Shown here: in pieces, positions 25,509 to 33,223 of the stretch
How positions within the stretch are numbered: position 1 is the first letter of the stretch
Layout of the letters: every line of letters begins with the position of its first letter
From: UBA2030 sp049969475
Lineage (GTDB): Bacteria > Bacteroidota > Bacteroidia > Bacteroidales > TTA-H9
Assembly (NCBI GenBank): GCA_049969475.1
Contig: JBMFOU010000019.1
Location: 1 to 64,000, forward strand
DNA: 64,000 nt
Reading direction: 5' to 3'
The notes under the pieces: generated by a model
Databases searched by the model: none
The model's input: only the letters and a program-made list of their open reading frames with translations
Told to the model about the DNA's origin: nothing
Program-made: the position numbers and the translations under genes

Positions 25509-28097
25509 TTAAAAGTTAACCATCATTTTCACATTGAGCATGCGTGGGGTTAGATAGTTGGGAATAGCATATCGCCTCCCGTTAATATCGGTTACCCATA
25601 CATAAGACACTGTGTTGCTGAACTGAAGCAAATTAAACACTTCAGCCGTTATCCAGATAGAGGTAAAATGGCGCAGAAATCCGCGGGTACTCCCGGCTTC
25701 GCTCTGAATAAGCTTGGAAAAGCCGATATCAACCCGTCGGTAAGGAGGTGTGCGGAACACATGCTGATAGCGGGGAGAGGCGGGCGGGCCGAAGGGCAAA
25801 CCCGTTCCGAAAACCATATTCAGATGCATCTTATAGGTAGGATTATTGGGTAGATAATCCTGAAAAAACAGATTGAAATTCACCCGCTGGTCGGAGGGAC
25901 GGGGTAAATAACCAGGTTCTATTCTAACGCTATCCACAGCAACCACATCCGTTGTAAAACCCGGGATAATCTTCTGACCTTCAGCATTGTAGTATTCCCA
26001 GTAAAAATCGTCTTCAATGTCTTCCATCGATTTCATAAGGGAAAGACCGGCCCAGGATTCCACTCCAGGCACAAATTCTCCGTTCACTTTCAGGTCGAGA
26101 CCGGCGGCGTATCCATGCGCATCGTTGGTGGCTGCATAACGAATCCGTACATTGTCTACATCGTAGGGAATGAGGCGACTTAGGTTTTTATAATACAACT
26201 CCGCCACCAATTTAAAAGGACGTTCCCAGGCTTTAAAGTTATAATCGGCGCCGGCAACCACCTGCACTGATTTTTGAGCTTTAACGGAAGCATGCACAAT
26301 GCCGGAATAGTCGCGTAATTCGCGATAAAAGGGAGGCTGGTAATACCAGCCACCAGCCAATCTCAAGACCACGTCTCTTTTCCAGGCAGGTTTTACTGAG
26401 AGCATGGTCCTGGGACTTACAATAGCCTGAGAATTAAGACTCCAGTACTGAGCCCTTACACCCACGTTGAAGGTATAGTTTATGCTGTCAGATTTCCATG
26501 ACCAACTTCGCTGAATATATCCCGAAATGCGTTCGGAGCGCGTATTGTTGGTCGCCTTGACCTTTGCAGTTACAGGGAGGGTGAGCGGGGGTTGTACCGA
26601 AGGAAGAATGTAGCCGGCAGAGTCGCGGGTTAGAGGCAAGGCATAACCTGCCGAGTCAATCAGGGACCACTCGCTTATTTTGTCGTCTATAGCTTCATGT
26701 TGAAACTTAAGACCCCAATTAAGGGTCTGGTCTCCTGGCAAAAGAAAAGTTCCTTTATGTTCCAGGGCAACTACCGTAGCATCGAGGCGGTTGCGCGCAT
26801 GGTTGAGATAGCTTCCAACCCCCCGCTCTTCAACTACCCGTTGGTTGGCATTGACACTCTGGTCGTTTTCCAATTCGCCAATCCAGTACTGCCCCAGAAT
26901 ATCGTAGTTTTCGCTTTCGCGACTGCGAAAAGCAGAGGTAATGAATCTGAGCGACAACCGCTCGTGAGGCTTGTATGCCAGCGTAAGTGCACCCGTCCCG
27001 TTGTGAAACTTATCATCTTCTTGCCCTTCGAAATATACCCTGAGCCTATAGGCCTGCTGTAGGGTTCCAAACGATGTTTCGCGGTCGTGGGGAACCATAC
27101 GAAACAGATTATGCGAGTAGTTGCCCAGAAAGGCCAGCTCGAGCCTAGGTGAAAGCTTTCGGGTGATATAAGTCTGTATATCAGTAAAACTGGGCTGATA
27201 GTCGGCTTTAGTTTGCAGGGAGCCGAGCAGGTATTGATTGGATTTTTGGCGAAGACCCAACAACCAGGTGGTTTTGCGATCTGAGGAAACCCCCTCAAGC
27301 TGCAGCGAGGCACCCAGAAGGCTCAATGAAGCAGAGCCTCCGAAGGAAGTGGGTCTGCGGTATTGAATATCGAGCACCGACGACATCTTGTCTCCATAAC
27401 GGGCCTCGAAACCACCGGCCGAAAAAAGAATAGAGGAAACCAGGTCGGGGTTGAGAAAACTCAGACCTTCCTGCTGCCCGCTCCGGATAAGAAAAGGACG
27501 ATAAATTTCTACATCATTGACATACACCAGGTTTTCGTCGAAATTACCGCCCCGCACCGAATACTGGCTGCTTAGCTCATTGTTGGATGAGACCCCTGGC
27601 ATAGTCTTGATAATCGATTCTATGCCTCCGCCTACGCCGGGCAAAACCGCCGCAATCTTGGGGTTTATACGGGTAAGGGTGGTGCCTCTTATCTGCTGGT
27701 CTTCAATCATTACGCCCTGCAGCTCGGAGGCCACATAGCTCATTTTCAGGTTAATCACCTTTATCTCTCCCGGCTTGAGCATCAGCTCCTCACGTTCAGT
27801 GCGATAGCCCACGAAGGTTATCACCAGCTCCAGCCGTTTATTGGCTGGCACCGTAAGCTGGAATTCGCCATCGGCATTGGTAACCGTCCCTCCCGGCATA
27901 CCTTGAAGGGAAATATTGACCAACTCGAGTGGTTCCCCCCCTGGTCCGGTTATTTTTCCCTTGATGCGGGCATATTGCTTCTCCTGCGCTACCCCTGTAA
28001 TCCATAAAAAAGATAACAGCAACAGAAAAAAGCAGCTTCTCAGCGAGCAAAAACCCGCTTCTAATGGATTTCGCTGTGTCAATGCAGTTGAATTCAT
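25509..28097 (-). CDS. TonB-dependent receptor with carboxypeptidase-regulatory-like domain
   Basis: The 862-residue protein starts with a long signal region (hydrophobic core CFFLLLLSFLWITGVAQ, ~residues 22-38). A carboxypeptidase-regulatory-like domain (IKGKITGPGGEPLELVNIS) and a plug domain follow, the latter with LPGVGGGIESIIKTMPGV, YSVRGGNFDENLVYVNDVEI and GGFEARYGDKMSSVLDI. The barrel ends MLNVKMMVNF with a terminal Phe. It is shorter than the 16317-20030 receptor and has no neighbouring SusD. It leads an operon with an exonuclease, an ABC exporter and an amidohydrolase. The ligand is unknown. Confidence 0.93.
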   Translation of the reverse strand: MNSTALTQRNPLEAGFCSLRSCFFLLLLSFLWITGVAQEKQYARIKGKITGPGGEPLELVNISLQGMPGGTVTNADGEFQLTVPANKRLELVITFVGYRTEREELMLKPGEIKVINLKMSYVASELQGVMIEDQQIRGTTLTRINPKIAAVLPGVGGGIESIIKTMPGVSSNNELSSQYSVRGGNFDENLVYVNDVEIYRPFLIRSGQQEGLSFLNPDLVSSILFSAGGFEARYGDKMSSVLDIQYRRPTSFGGSASLSLLGASLQLEGVSSDRKTTWLLGLRQKSNQYLLGSLQTKADYQPSFTDIQTYITRKLSPRLELAFLGNYSHNLFRMVPHDRETSFGTLQQAYRLRVYFEGQEDDKFHNGTGALTLAYKPHERLSLRFITSAFRSRESENYDILGQYWIGELENDQSVNANQRVVEERGVGSYLNHARNRLDATVVALEHKGTFLLPGDQTLNWGLKFQHEAIDDKISEWSLIDSAGYALPLTRDSAGYILPSVQPPLTLPVTAKVKATNNTRSERISGYIQRSWSWKSDSINYTFNVGVRAQYWSLNSQAIVSPRTMLSVKPAWKRDVVLRLAGGWYYQPPFYRELRDYSGIVHASVKAQKSVQVVAGADYNFKAWERPFKLVAELYYKNLSRLIPYDVDNVRIRYAATNDAHGYAAGLDLKVNGEFVPGVESWAGLSLMKSMEDIEDDFYWEYYNAEGQKIIPGFTTDVVAVDSVRIEPGYLPRPSDQRVNFNLFFQDYLPNNPTYKMHLNMVFGTGLPFGPPASPRYQHVFRTPPYRRVDIGFSKLIQSEAGSTRGFLRHFTSIWITAEVFNLLQFSNTVSYVWVTDINGRRYAIPNYLTPRMLNVKMMVNF

Positions 28098-28111
28098 GAA
28101 ATAATTGGCGC

Positions 28112-28119
28112 CAAAGTTA
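28112..28119 (-). promoter_or_regulatory. Putative -7 element for the 28097-21783 operon
   Basis: On the minus strand this reads TAACTTTG, a full match to TAnnTTTG, 14 bases before the ATG at 28097. No clear TTG was found 19-21 bases upstream. Confidence 0.5.
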
Positions 28120-28284
28120 AGGATTTACCTTTAGCCTATTTTTTTAACGGCATGCCTAAAGCTTTAGTGCAATGCTCAACGATTTTTTAAGGGTATGAAA
28201 GCTATAATTATTCAAATGAGCACATCTATGCACATCCGTTGATCTATTACTTTAGATAAAAACCCAACCCTTCATTCTGAATTT

Positions 28285-28322
28285 AAAAAAGAGAGAGGCT
28301 GCCGGAGATCCAACAGCCTCTC
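28285..28322 (-). terminator. Intrinsic terminator downstream of rpmB
   Basis: GAGAGGCTG (28293-28301) and CAGCCTCTC (28314-28322) form a perfect 9-bp stem with a 12-base loop. On the minus strand a run of six T (complement of 28285-28290) follows within two bases. It lies 35 bases past the rpmB stop. Confidence 0.85.
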
Positions 28323-28356
28323 ACCGGGGCTATTCACCCCCAACAAGTGCACACAA

Positions 28357-28599
28357 TTACTCAATAACAATAATACCGTTGGAAGCAGCATCTTTCAGCG
28401 CTGCCAAAATACCTTTCTTATGGATGATGCGAAGGCCGGCGGCACTCACCTTGAGTTTAATCCATACACCCTCTTCAGGAATGTAAAAGCGCTTCACCTG
28501 CAGGTTGGGATAAAATCTGCGTTTGGTTTTGCGGTTGGAATGCGATACAGAGTGCCCAGTTAACGGCTGTTTTCCGGTGATATCACAAATTCTGGCCAT
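28357..28599 (-). CDS. rpmB: 50S ribosomal protein bL28
   Basis: The 80-residue basic protein begins MARICDITGKQPLTGHSVSHSN and contains the RRFYPNLQ and IKLKVSAAGLR segments that define bL28. The length is normal for the family. It binds 23S rRNA in the large subunit. In many Bacteroidota rpmB is followed by rpmG and a small DUF4295 gene, but here a strong terminator follows it directly, so it is monocistronic. A promoter with correct spacing lies at 28652-28681, leaving a ~50-base leader. Confidence 0.97.
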   Translation of the reverse strand: MARICDITGKQPLTGHSVSHSNRKTKRRFYPNLQVKRFYIPEEGVWIKLKVSAAGLRIIHKKGILAALKDAASNGIIVIE

Positions 28600-28651
28600 G
28601 ATATTGACTGTTTTTAATGATTCAATAAAAAGAGTCCCTGAAAAGGGAGTG

Positions 28652-28681
28652 CAAAGTTCGGTATTTTTTCAACATAAACAA
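28652..28681 (-). promoter_or_regulatory. rpmB promoter
   Basis: On the minus strand: TTG (28681-28679), a 19-base spacer and GAACTTTG (28659-28652), one base from TAnnTTTG. Confidence 0.6.
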
Positions 28682-28784
28682 GGTTTTAACAAAAAATTTT
28701 GATTTATCTCTCCTAATCCCGCGATAAGAAAAATAATTTCAGCAAGCCCCCTGTTTCAAAAAAACGGCTGACCCGATTAAAATT

Positions 28785-28816
28785 TTGGTAAAAGTCAAGC
28801 CTATATTTTATATTTG
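28785..28816 (+). promoter_or_regulatory. Promoter of the TerB-YbjN-TerB cassette
   Basis: TTG (28785-28787), a 21-base spacer and TATATTTG (28809-28816) give an exact match to the Bacteroidota -33/-7 consensus. The first gene starts at 28932, so the leader would be about 110 bases, longer than for the other promoters here. Confidence 0.65.
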
Positions 28817-28931
28817 TATATCCTGCCGTTGGACAAAACTAAGCCGACCAAATCATACCACGAGTACCTTCATCCTCTGATGTCTGCAGCAGCGTAGTGT
28901 ACTTGCTGTCTAATTATCAAAAATTTATTTC

Positions 28932-29366
28932 ATGGATGAGAAAATCACCTACCTGAAAAACCTGGTCCATCTGGCCCAGGCTAACAAAGAACTACACCCA
29001 CGCGAAAAGGCTTGTATTCTGGAAGTAGCCCACAAATTGGGTGTCGAAGCTGCTCTGGCCGAGCAGATCATGAACGAGCCTTTGGAGCCTCCACCCCTTC
29101 CTTCCGACCCTCTGATAAAATATTCCCTGCTAAGCGACCTGCTCAACCTGGCAGCCTGCGATGGAGTAATCGGAGAAGAAGAACTGGACGATTGCAGAAG
29201 AGTTGCCACCTCGCTGGACTTCGACCCCAGCATCATCGATCACCTGGCCCAGGTGCTCCGGCATCATTTGGACCATGGATACCATAAAAATGCCTTCCAA
29301 GCGCTTATCAGCGAAAGTCTTCATGCTGAAACCATAAAAAACCACAGCCATGATAAATACGATTGA
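28932..29366 (+). CDS. TerB-fold protein (tellurite-resistance-B-like)
   Basis: The 144-residue all-alpha protein has the two-part pattern of TerB relatives. One half is NLVHLAQANKELHPREKACILEVAHKLG; the other is LLNLAACDGVIGEEELDDCRRVATSLDF. Each contains the (A/C)xxDG-x-(I/L)-x-x-x-E metal-type motif or a degenerate version of it. TerB-fold domains bind divalent metal and occur near membranes in stress-related and chemical-stress complexes. It is the first gene of a three-gene set. Its 3' end overlaps the YbjN-like gene by 17 bases. The precise function is unknown. Confidence 0.7.
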   Translation: MDEKITYLKNLVHLAQANKELHPREKACILEVAHKLGVEAALAEQIMNEPLEPPPLPSDPLIKYSLLSDLLNLAACDGVIGEEELDDCRRVATSLDFDPSIIDHLAQVLRHHLDHGYHKNAFQALISESLHAETIKNHSHDKYD

Positions 29367-29826
29367 AACAATACTTCAGGAAAAAGACCTGAACTATAAT
29401 GTAATCCATAATAGACCCCACCAGAGGGTGTTAAGAATGGGCTTCACGCTCGAAAATGGCCGTTGCGATACTATTATCGACATTAGAACGGGAACAAATA
29501 CGGTACTTATTTACTGTCTATTACCCATTATGGTACCGGCAAATCACAGACAGCGAATCGCTGAATTCATTACACGTGCCAACTACAGTATTATCCTGGG
29601 GAATTTTGAGATGGATTTTAATGACGGTGAGGTGCGTTACAAAAATGCATTCATCTACGACGAATATCAAGAGATCAGCGATGAGGCTTTTCTGCGTTAT
29701 TTGTTTACCTCATTGCACACACTCGACATATACCTACCTGGTTTTATGGCTGTGATATACGGGGGAGTAATTCCTTTGCAGGCTATATCGACCATTGAAG
29801 GCAAAACCGATCCAACTAAGAATTAA
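29350..29826 (+). CDS. YbjN-like / type III secretion chaperone-fold protein
   Basis: The 158-residue protein has the alpha-beta pattern of the YbjN family: an N-terminal helix (INTIETILQEKDLNY), then antiparallel strands (VLRMGFTLENG, CDTIIDIRTGTNTVLIYCLLPIMVP), a helix with HRQRIAEFITRANY, further strands (ILGNFEMDFNDGEVRYKNAFIY) and a final helix ending in an LPGFMAVIYGG segment. YbjN proteins bind partner proteins rather than catalyse reactions. It overlaps the TerB-like gene by 17 bases and is 11 bases before a second TerB-like gene, so the three are almost certainly one transcript. Confidence 0.65.
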   Translation: MINTIETILQEKDLNYNVIHNRPHQRVLRMGFTLENGRCDTIIDIRTGTNTVLIYCLLPIMVPANHRQRIAEFITRANYSIILGNFEMDFNDGEVRYKNAFIYDEYQEISDEAFLRYLFTSLHTLDIYLPGFMAVIYGGVIPLQAISTIEGKTDPTKN

Positions 29827-29837
29827 TACAATAAGTT

Positions 29838-30266
29838 ATGAGTCTATTAGATTATTTCGACAGCCGGGACAAAAGAGAACGCATGTCGTACGTACTCAAC
29901 CTATGGGCGGTAGCAGCTGCCGACGGTCACCTTGAAGATGAAGAAAGAGACTTGATATTCCACATTGCCGCCAGACACGGGATAACCTCAGAAGAGTTTA
30001 AGCGCATCCTTACCCGTCCTGAAAGCATTTCCTTTACACCGCCAGAGACTGTGATGGGGCAGATAGAACAATTGATGGACATGGTGATGGTAATGTTGGT
30101 GGATGGGGAAATTGATGAGAGGGAGTACAGACTTTGCAAAACCATAGCCCGACGCCTGGGATTCAGGCAGGAAGTGATCGATGCAATGATTCGTGCCATT
30201 GTCGATGCCATCACTCAAGAAATCCAAAAAGAAATTGCTATTGAACGCCTGATGCGGATTTTATAA
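29838..30266 (+). CDS. TerB-fold protein (second copy)
   Basis: The 142-residue helical protein contains AVAAADGHLEDEERDLIFHIAARHGI and a second TerB-like half, VMVMLVDGEIDEREYRLCKTIARRLGF. Both carry the DGxxxxxE acidic motif of the TerB fold, which is better preserved here than in the 28932 gene. It is the third gene of the cassette. Its Asp/Glu pairs suggest metal binding. No tellurium-resistance genes (terC, terD, terZ) are nearby, so a tellurite role should not be assumed. Confidence 0.75.
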   Translation: MSLLDYFDSRDKRERMSYVLNLWAVAAADGHLEDEERDLIFHIAARHGITSEEFKRILTRPESISFTPPETVMGQIEQLMDMVMVMLVDGEIDEREYRLCKTIARRLGFRQEVIDAMIRAIVDAITQEIQKEIAIERLMRIL

Positions 30267-30308
30267 TTGGTTTTGGCAATTAGCATTTAAGGGCAGAGTA
30301 ATACTGCC

Positions 30309-30316
30309 TACCTTTG
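30309..30316 (+). promoter_or_regulatory. Putative -7 element for the methyltransferase gene
   Basis: TACCTTTG is a full match to TAnnTTTG and lies 15 bases before the ATG at 30332, giving a near-leaderless transcript. The expected -33 position reads TTA. Confidence 0.55.
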
Positions 30317-30331
30317 CGCCAAAACCGCAAC

Positions 30332-31105
30332 ATGCGCCCCTGGTCATTGCTCAGATATCTGATTGAAGCCCGAACGCGGTATTCGGTACACTCACCTTTT
30401 GTTTATGAGTTTATTGAAAAAGTCCTCAGAGGGAGAGGCGACGCCACCTGGTATAGGGCAGCAGAAAACACCCGTCGGCGGATGCTCAGAGACCACCGGA
30501 CCATTCCATTCGAGGACTTCGGCACGGGTGGTCTTCGGCAAAGGCACTACCCCATTCGTCTATCAACAATTGCGCGATATTCAGGAAGAAAGAAGAAGGA
30601 AGGACGCATGCTGGCCCGGCTGGTTGCATGGACACAGCCCAGGCACATGCTGGAATTGGGCACCTCGCTGGGAATTAGTAGTCTCTATATGGCTTCTGCC
30701 TGCCCTGAAGCTCAATTCATAACCCTTGAAGGCTGTAAGGAGGTGCTGGAAATTGCCCGCAAGAACTTCCTCCAGGCAGGATTCTCTTCCATTCAGACGC
30801 TATCCGGCCCTTTTGAAACCACCCTTCCTACATTAATCGCAGGGGGATTGCGACCCGACCTGGTGCTCTTCGACGGAAACCATGCCCACCAACCCACGCT
30901 CTATTATTTTCACCAGCTACTACCTGTTATTCATGCAGATACTGTGTTTGTGTTCGACGACATCCATTGGTCGGCCGGGATGGAAAAAGCCTGGAAGGAA
31001 ATAGCGGCCTGCCCTCAGGTAACCCTATCGGTGGACATTTTTAGTATGGGGCTGGTGTTTTTCAGATCGGGAATAAAAAAACAACATTTCATACTGCGGT
31101 TCTAA
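30332..31105 (+). CDS. Class I SAM-dependent methyltransferase (O-methyltransferase-like)
   Basis: The 257-residue protein has the SAM-binding motif MLELGTSLGISSLYMASACP followed by an acidic strand end (FITLEGCKEVLEIARKNF). It also has PDLVLFDGNHAHQPTLYYFHQLLP and DTVFVFDDIHWSAGMEKAWKEI, the pattern of the catechol-O-methyltransferase-like group in Bacteroidota. The N-terminal region (RYLIEARTRYSVHSPFVYEFIEKVL) is a conserved cap in this family. The ATG at 30332 is used because the codons from 30314 overlap the -7 element. The substrate is unknown. Confidence 0.85.
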   Translation: MRPWSLLRYLIEARTRYSVHSPFVYEFIEKVLRGRGDATWYRAAENTRRRMLRDHRTIPFEDFGTGGLRQRHYPIRLSTIARYSGRKKKEGRMLARLVAWTQPRHMLELGTSLGISSLYMASACPEAQFITLEGCKEVLEIARKNFLQAGFSSIQTLSGPFETTLPTLIAGGLRPDLVLFDGNHAHQPTLYYFHQLLPVIHADTVFVFDDIHWSAGMEKAWKEIAACPQVTLSVDIFSMGLVFFRSGIKKQHFILRF

Positions 31106-31171
31106 ACCCCAACCTGTAACAATTATCAAAAACAGGCGTTTATCATATTAGAAAAATCCGAAAACAAACTT

Positions 31172-31903
31172 ATGCAAACACAGGAACAACTGATACGGCT
31201 GGTAGATATCAAAAAACATTATAAAGTAGGGGCAGAGATTGTAAAGGCCCTGCAATCTATAACCCTGAATGTCAAACGGGGTGAATTTGTAGCCCTGATG
31301 GGAGCCTCGGGCTCAGGGAAAAGCACGCTGATGAACATTCTGGGTTGCCTCGATACCCCTACAGCAGGCCAGTATTTTTTGGAGGGCAGCGATGTAAGCA
31401 AACTCGACGATAATCAGCTGGCCGAGATACGCAACAAAAAAATCGGCTTTGTATTCCAAACCTTCAACCTTTTGCCCCGCTCCACAGCGCTTGAAAATGT
31501 TGTACTACCTCTCATCTACGCAGGTATAGGGAAGGAAGATAGGCTGCGCAGAGGCAGGGAGGTACTCGAGCAGGTGCACCTGGCCGACCGCATGAACCAC
31601 AAGCCCAACGAACTTTCAGGCGGGCAAAGGCAAAGGGTAGCCATTGCCCGGGCACTGGTTAATCACCCTTCTATCATCCTGGCTGACGAGCCCACAGGAA
31701 ACCTCGATTCGAAAACCTCGCTCGAAATCATGGGCCTTTTTGAAGAAATACACGCAGCAGGTAATACCATCATTCTCGTTACGCACGAAGAAGATATAGC
31801 CCGGCATGCCCATCGTATTGTTCGCCTACGCGACGGTCTTATAGAGGCCGACTACCTCAACCCCAACATTCAAACTGTAAATAAGGCGGTTGCAGTCGAA
31901 TAA
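31172..31903 (+). CDS. ABC transporter ATP-binding protein, MacB/LolD type
   Basis: The 243-residue ATPase has Walker A GASGSGKSTL, the Q-loop in GFVFQTFNLLPRSTALENVVLPL, the signature LSGGQRQRVAIARALVNHP and Walker B IILADEPTGNLD. These features, especially FNLLPRSTALENVVLP and DEPTGNLD, define the MacB/LolD/FtsE-like group that drives lipoprotein or peptide extraction. No cognate permease gene is adjacent; the downstream gene is a cobalamin adenosyltransferase. The permease must be elsewhere. Confidence 0.93.
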   Translation: MQTQEQLIRLVDIKKHYKVGAEIVKALQSITLNVKRGEFVALMGASGSGKSTLMNILGCLDTPTAGQYFLEGSDVSKLDDNQLAEIRNKKIGFVFQTFNLLPRSTALENVVLPLIYAGIGKEDRLRRGREVLEQVHLADRMNHKPNELSGGQRQRVAIARALVNHPSIILADEPTGNLDSKTSLEIMGLFEEIHAAGNTIILVTHEEDIARHAHRIVRLRDGLIEADYLNPNIQTVNKAVAVE

Positions 31904-31965
31904 AGTGCGGGACAACAAATTTCCCTGGTATGTGTTTAAGACCGAAATCCTTCGACATAGACTGA

Positions 31966-32526
31966 ATGAGTAAAGACTGGAAAATATACACTAAAACCGG
32001 CGATAAAGGAGAAACCAGTCTCCTGGGCGGACAACGCGTACCTAAATGGCACGACAGAATAGAAGCATATGGCACGCTTGACGAATTTAATGCCTTCCTG
32101 GGCGTCCTGCTCGATACCGTAGATGACCCGAAGCTCAAAGAATTTCTATTTAGAATACAGGACCGCATCTTCGTCATTGAATCGATTTTTGCAGCCGCCT
32201 CACCTGACGACATGGCAGGCTTACCGGAAATACACGAAGAAGACATCGTGGCACTTGAAAAAGCTATAGACCAGATGAACGAAACACTCCCCCCGCTCAC
32301 ATCCTTTATCTTGCCGGGAGGCCATCCACTGGTATCAGCAGCACATGTGGCCCGCACAGTATGTCGCAGAGCGGAGCGATGCATGGTTAAAGTGTCGCGT
32401 CAAACAGCTCAGGAAGAAATTGGCATCAAATACGTCAATCGTTTATCGGATTATCTCTTTGTTTTGGCACGCAAATTGGGTCAACAAGCTGGCGCAAAAG
32501 AACATCTGTGGAAACCTTCCAAATAA
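31966..32526 (+). CDS. Cob(I)alamin adenosyltransferase, PduO type
   Basis: The 186-residue enzyme begins with IYTKTGDKGETSLLGGQRVPK, the ATP-binding P-loop-like motif of PduO-type adenosyltransferases. It has EAYGTLDEFNAFLG, a central SFILPGGHPLVSAAHVARTVCRRAER helix and a C-terminal NRLSDYLFVLAR. It transfers adenosyl from ATP to cob(I)alamin to make coenzyme B12. The length fits the family. It stands between an ABC ATPase and a DUF2795 gene; no other B12 genes are in the window. Confidence 0.95.
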   Translation: MSKDWKIYTKTGDKGETSLLGGQRVPKWHDRIEAYGTLDEFNAFLGVLLDTVDDPKLKEFLFRIQDRIFVIESIFAAASPDDMAGLPEIHEEDIVALEKAIDQMNETLPPLTSFILPGGHPLVSAAHVARTVCRRAERCMVKVSRQTAQEEIGIKYVNRLSDYLFVLARKLGQQAGAKEHLWKPSK

Positions 32527-32572
32527 TTTTCAAGATAGATGTGCAATAAATCATTTTTGTTATATTTTTGCG

Positions 32573-32580
32573 CCCTTTTT
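32573..32580 (+). promoter_or_regulatory. Putative -7 element for the DUF2795 gene
   Basis: TATTTTTG at 32573-32580 matches TAnnTTTG. The ATG is at 32608. No good TTG lies at the expected distance. Confidence 0.45.
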
Positions 32581-32607
32581 TTGAAAAACCCTTAAAAACC
32601 TGAACCT

Positions 32608-32829
32608 ATGTACTGGACGCTTGAACTTGCTTCAAAACTTGAGGATGCTCCCTGGCCCGCCACCAAAGAGGAGCTTATTGACTATGCGATTCGTACAGGC
32701 GCCCCCCAGGAGGTGATTGAAAACCTCCAGGAAATTGAAGATGAAGGAGATGTTTACGAAAGCATTGAAGACATCTGGCCCGATTATCCAACGAAAGAAG
32801 ACTTCTTCTTTCATGAGGATGAATATTAA
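32608..32829 (+). CDS. DUF2795 domain protein
   Basis: This 73-residue acidic protein has the DUF2795 pattern: L-x-x-A-x-W-P-A-T-K-E-E-L-I-D-Y-A, then GAPQEVIENLQEIEDEGDVYESIEDIWPDYPT. The family is widespread, and its fold suggests a small cytoplasmic regulator. Function is not established. The gene has its own -7 element and is followed by a strong bidirectional terminator, so it is monocistronic. The high Asp/Glu and low Lys content is normal for this family in Bacteroidota. Confidence 0.85.
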   Translation: MYWTLELASKLEDAPWPATKEELIDYAIRTGAPQEVIENLQEIEDEGDVYESIEDIWPDYPTKEDFFFHEDEY

Positions 32830-32845
32830 TCCTCCCTCATATAGA

Positions 32846-32883
32846 AAAAAGAGGCTGTCTCACATACGGGGCAGCCTCTTTTT
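32846..32883. terminator. Bidirectional intrinsic terminator after the DUF2795 gene
   Basis: AAAAAGAGGCTG (32846-32857) pairs with CAGCCTCTTTTT (32872-32883), a 12-bp stem with a 14-base loop; A and T runs flank the GC part so it works in both directions. The GC core GAGGCTG/CAGCCTC is the same as in the rpmB terminator. Confidence 0.85.
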
Positions 32884-33159
32884 GTTTGTGACGATAATTA
32901 CTACAGACTAACGAATACATGCCTCACACCTCATGCCTTGCAGACGATATTATGTGGGTTCAACTACTGTTAATTGTGTATAATTCATAACGCGGATGAC
33001 ACCCAATTGTAATCTTCAAACAATCCGGGCACATGCATTCAATTCTTGTTGTCTTTAATTAAGCATAGGCGACCAACGACTTTCAACCTCATAGATGAAT
33101 TCTCATCTTTGTGGGCAGGCCCTTGAAACCTATTACCCAATAATCCCCATTTTTTTAGG

Positions 33160-33167
33160 TACCTTTG
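33160..33167 (+). promoter_or_regulatory. Putative -7 element for secA
   Basis: TACCTTTG matches TAnnTTTG and is followed 57 bases later by the secA ATG. The expected -33 position does not contain TTG. Confidence 0.5.
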
Positions 33168-33223
33168 CGGTACAATTCTTGCGCGTGGCAGAAATCTGAT
33201 AATAAATCAACTACATTATACCC

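Larger units (their letters stand above)
28600..28931. other. Divergent intergenic region rpmB / TerB-like gene
   Basis: This 332-base region holds the rpmB leader and promoter on the left and the promoter of the TerB cassette on the right. A small TCCCT-GAAA-AGGGA hairpin lies at 28635-28648 inside the rpmB leader. No additional gene was seen. Confidence 0.55.
32830..33223. other. Intergenic region before secA
   Basis: This 394-base gap contains the terminator described at 32846-32883 and the secA -7 element at 33160-33167. The stretch 32900-33150 shows no open frame, tRNA or clear repeat. Confidence 0.6.
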
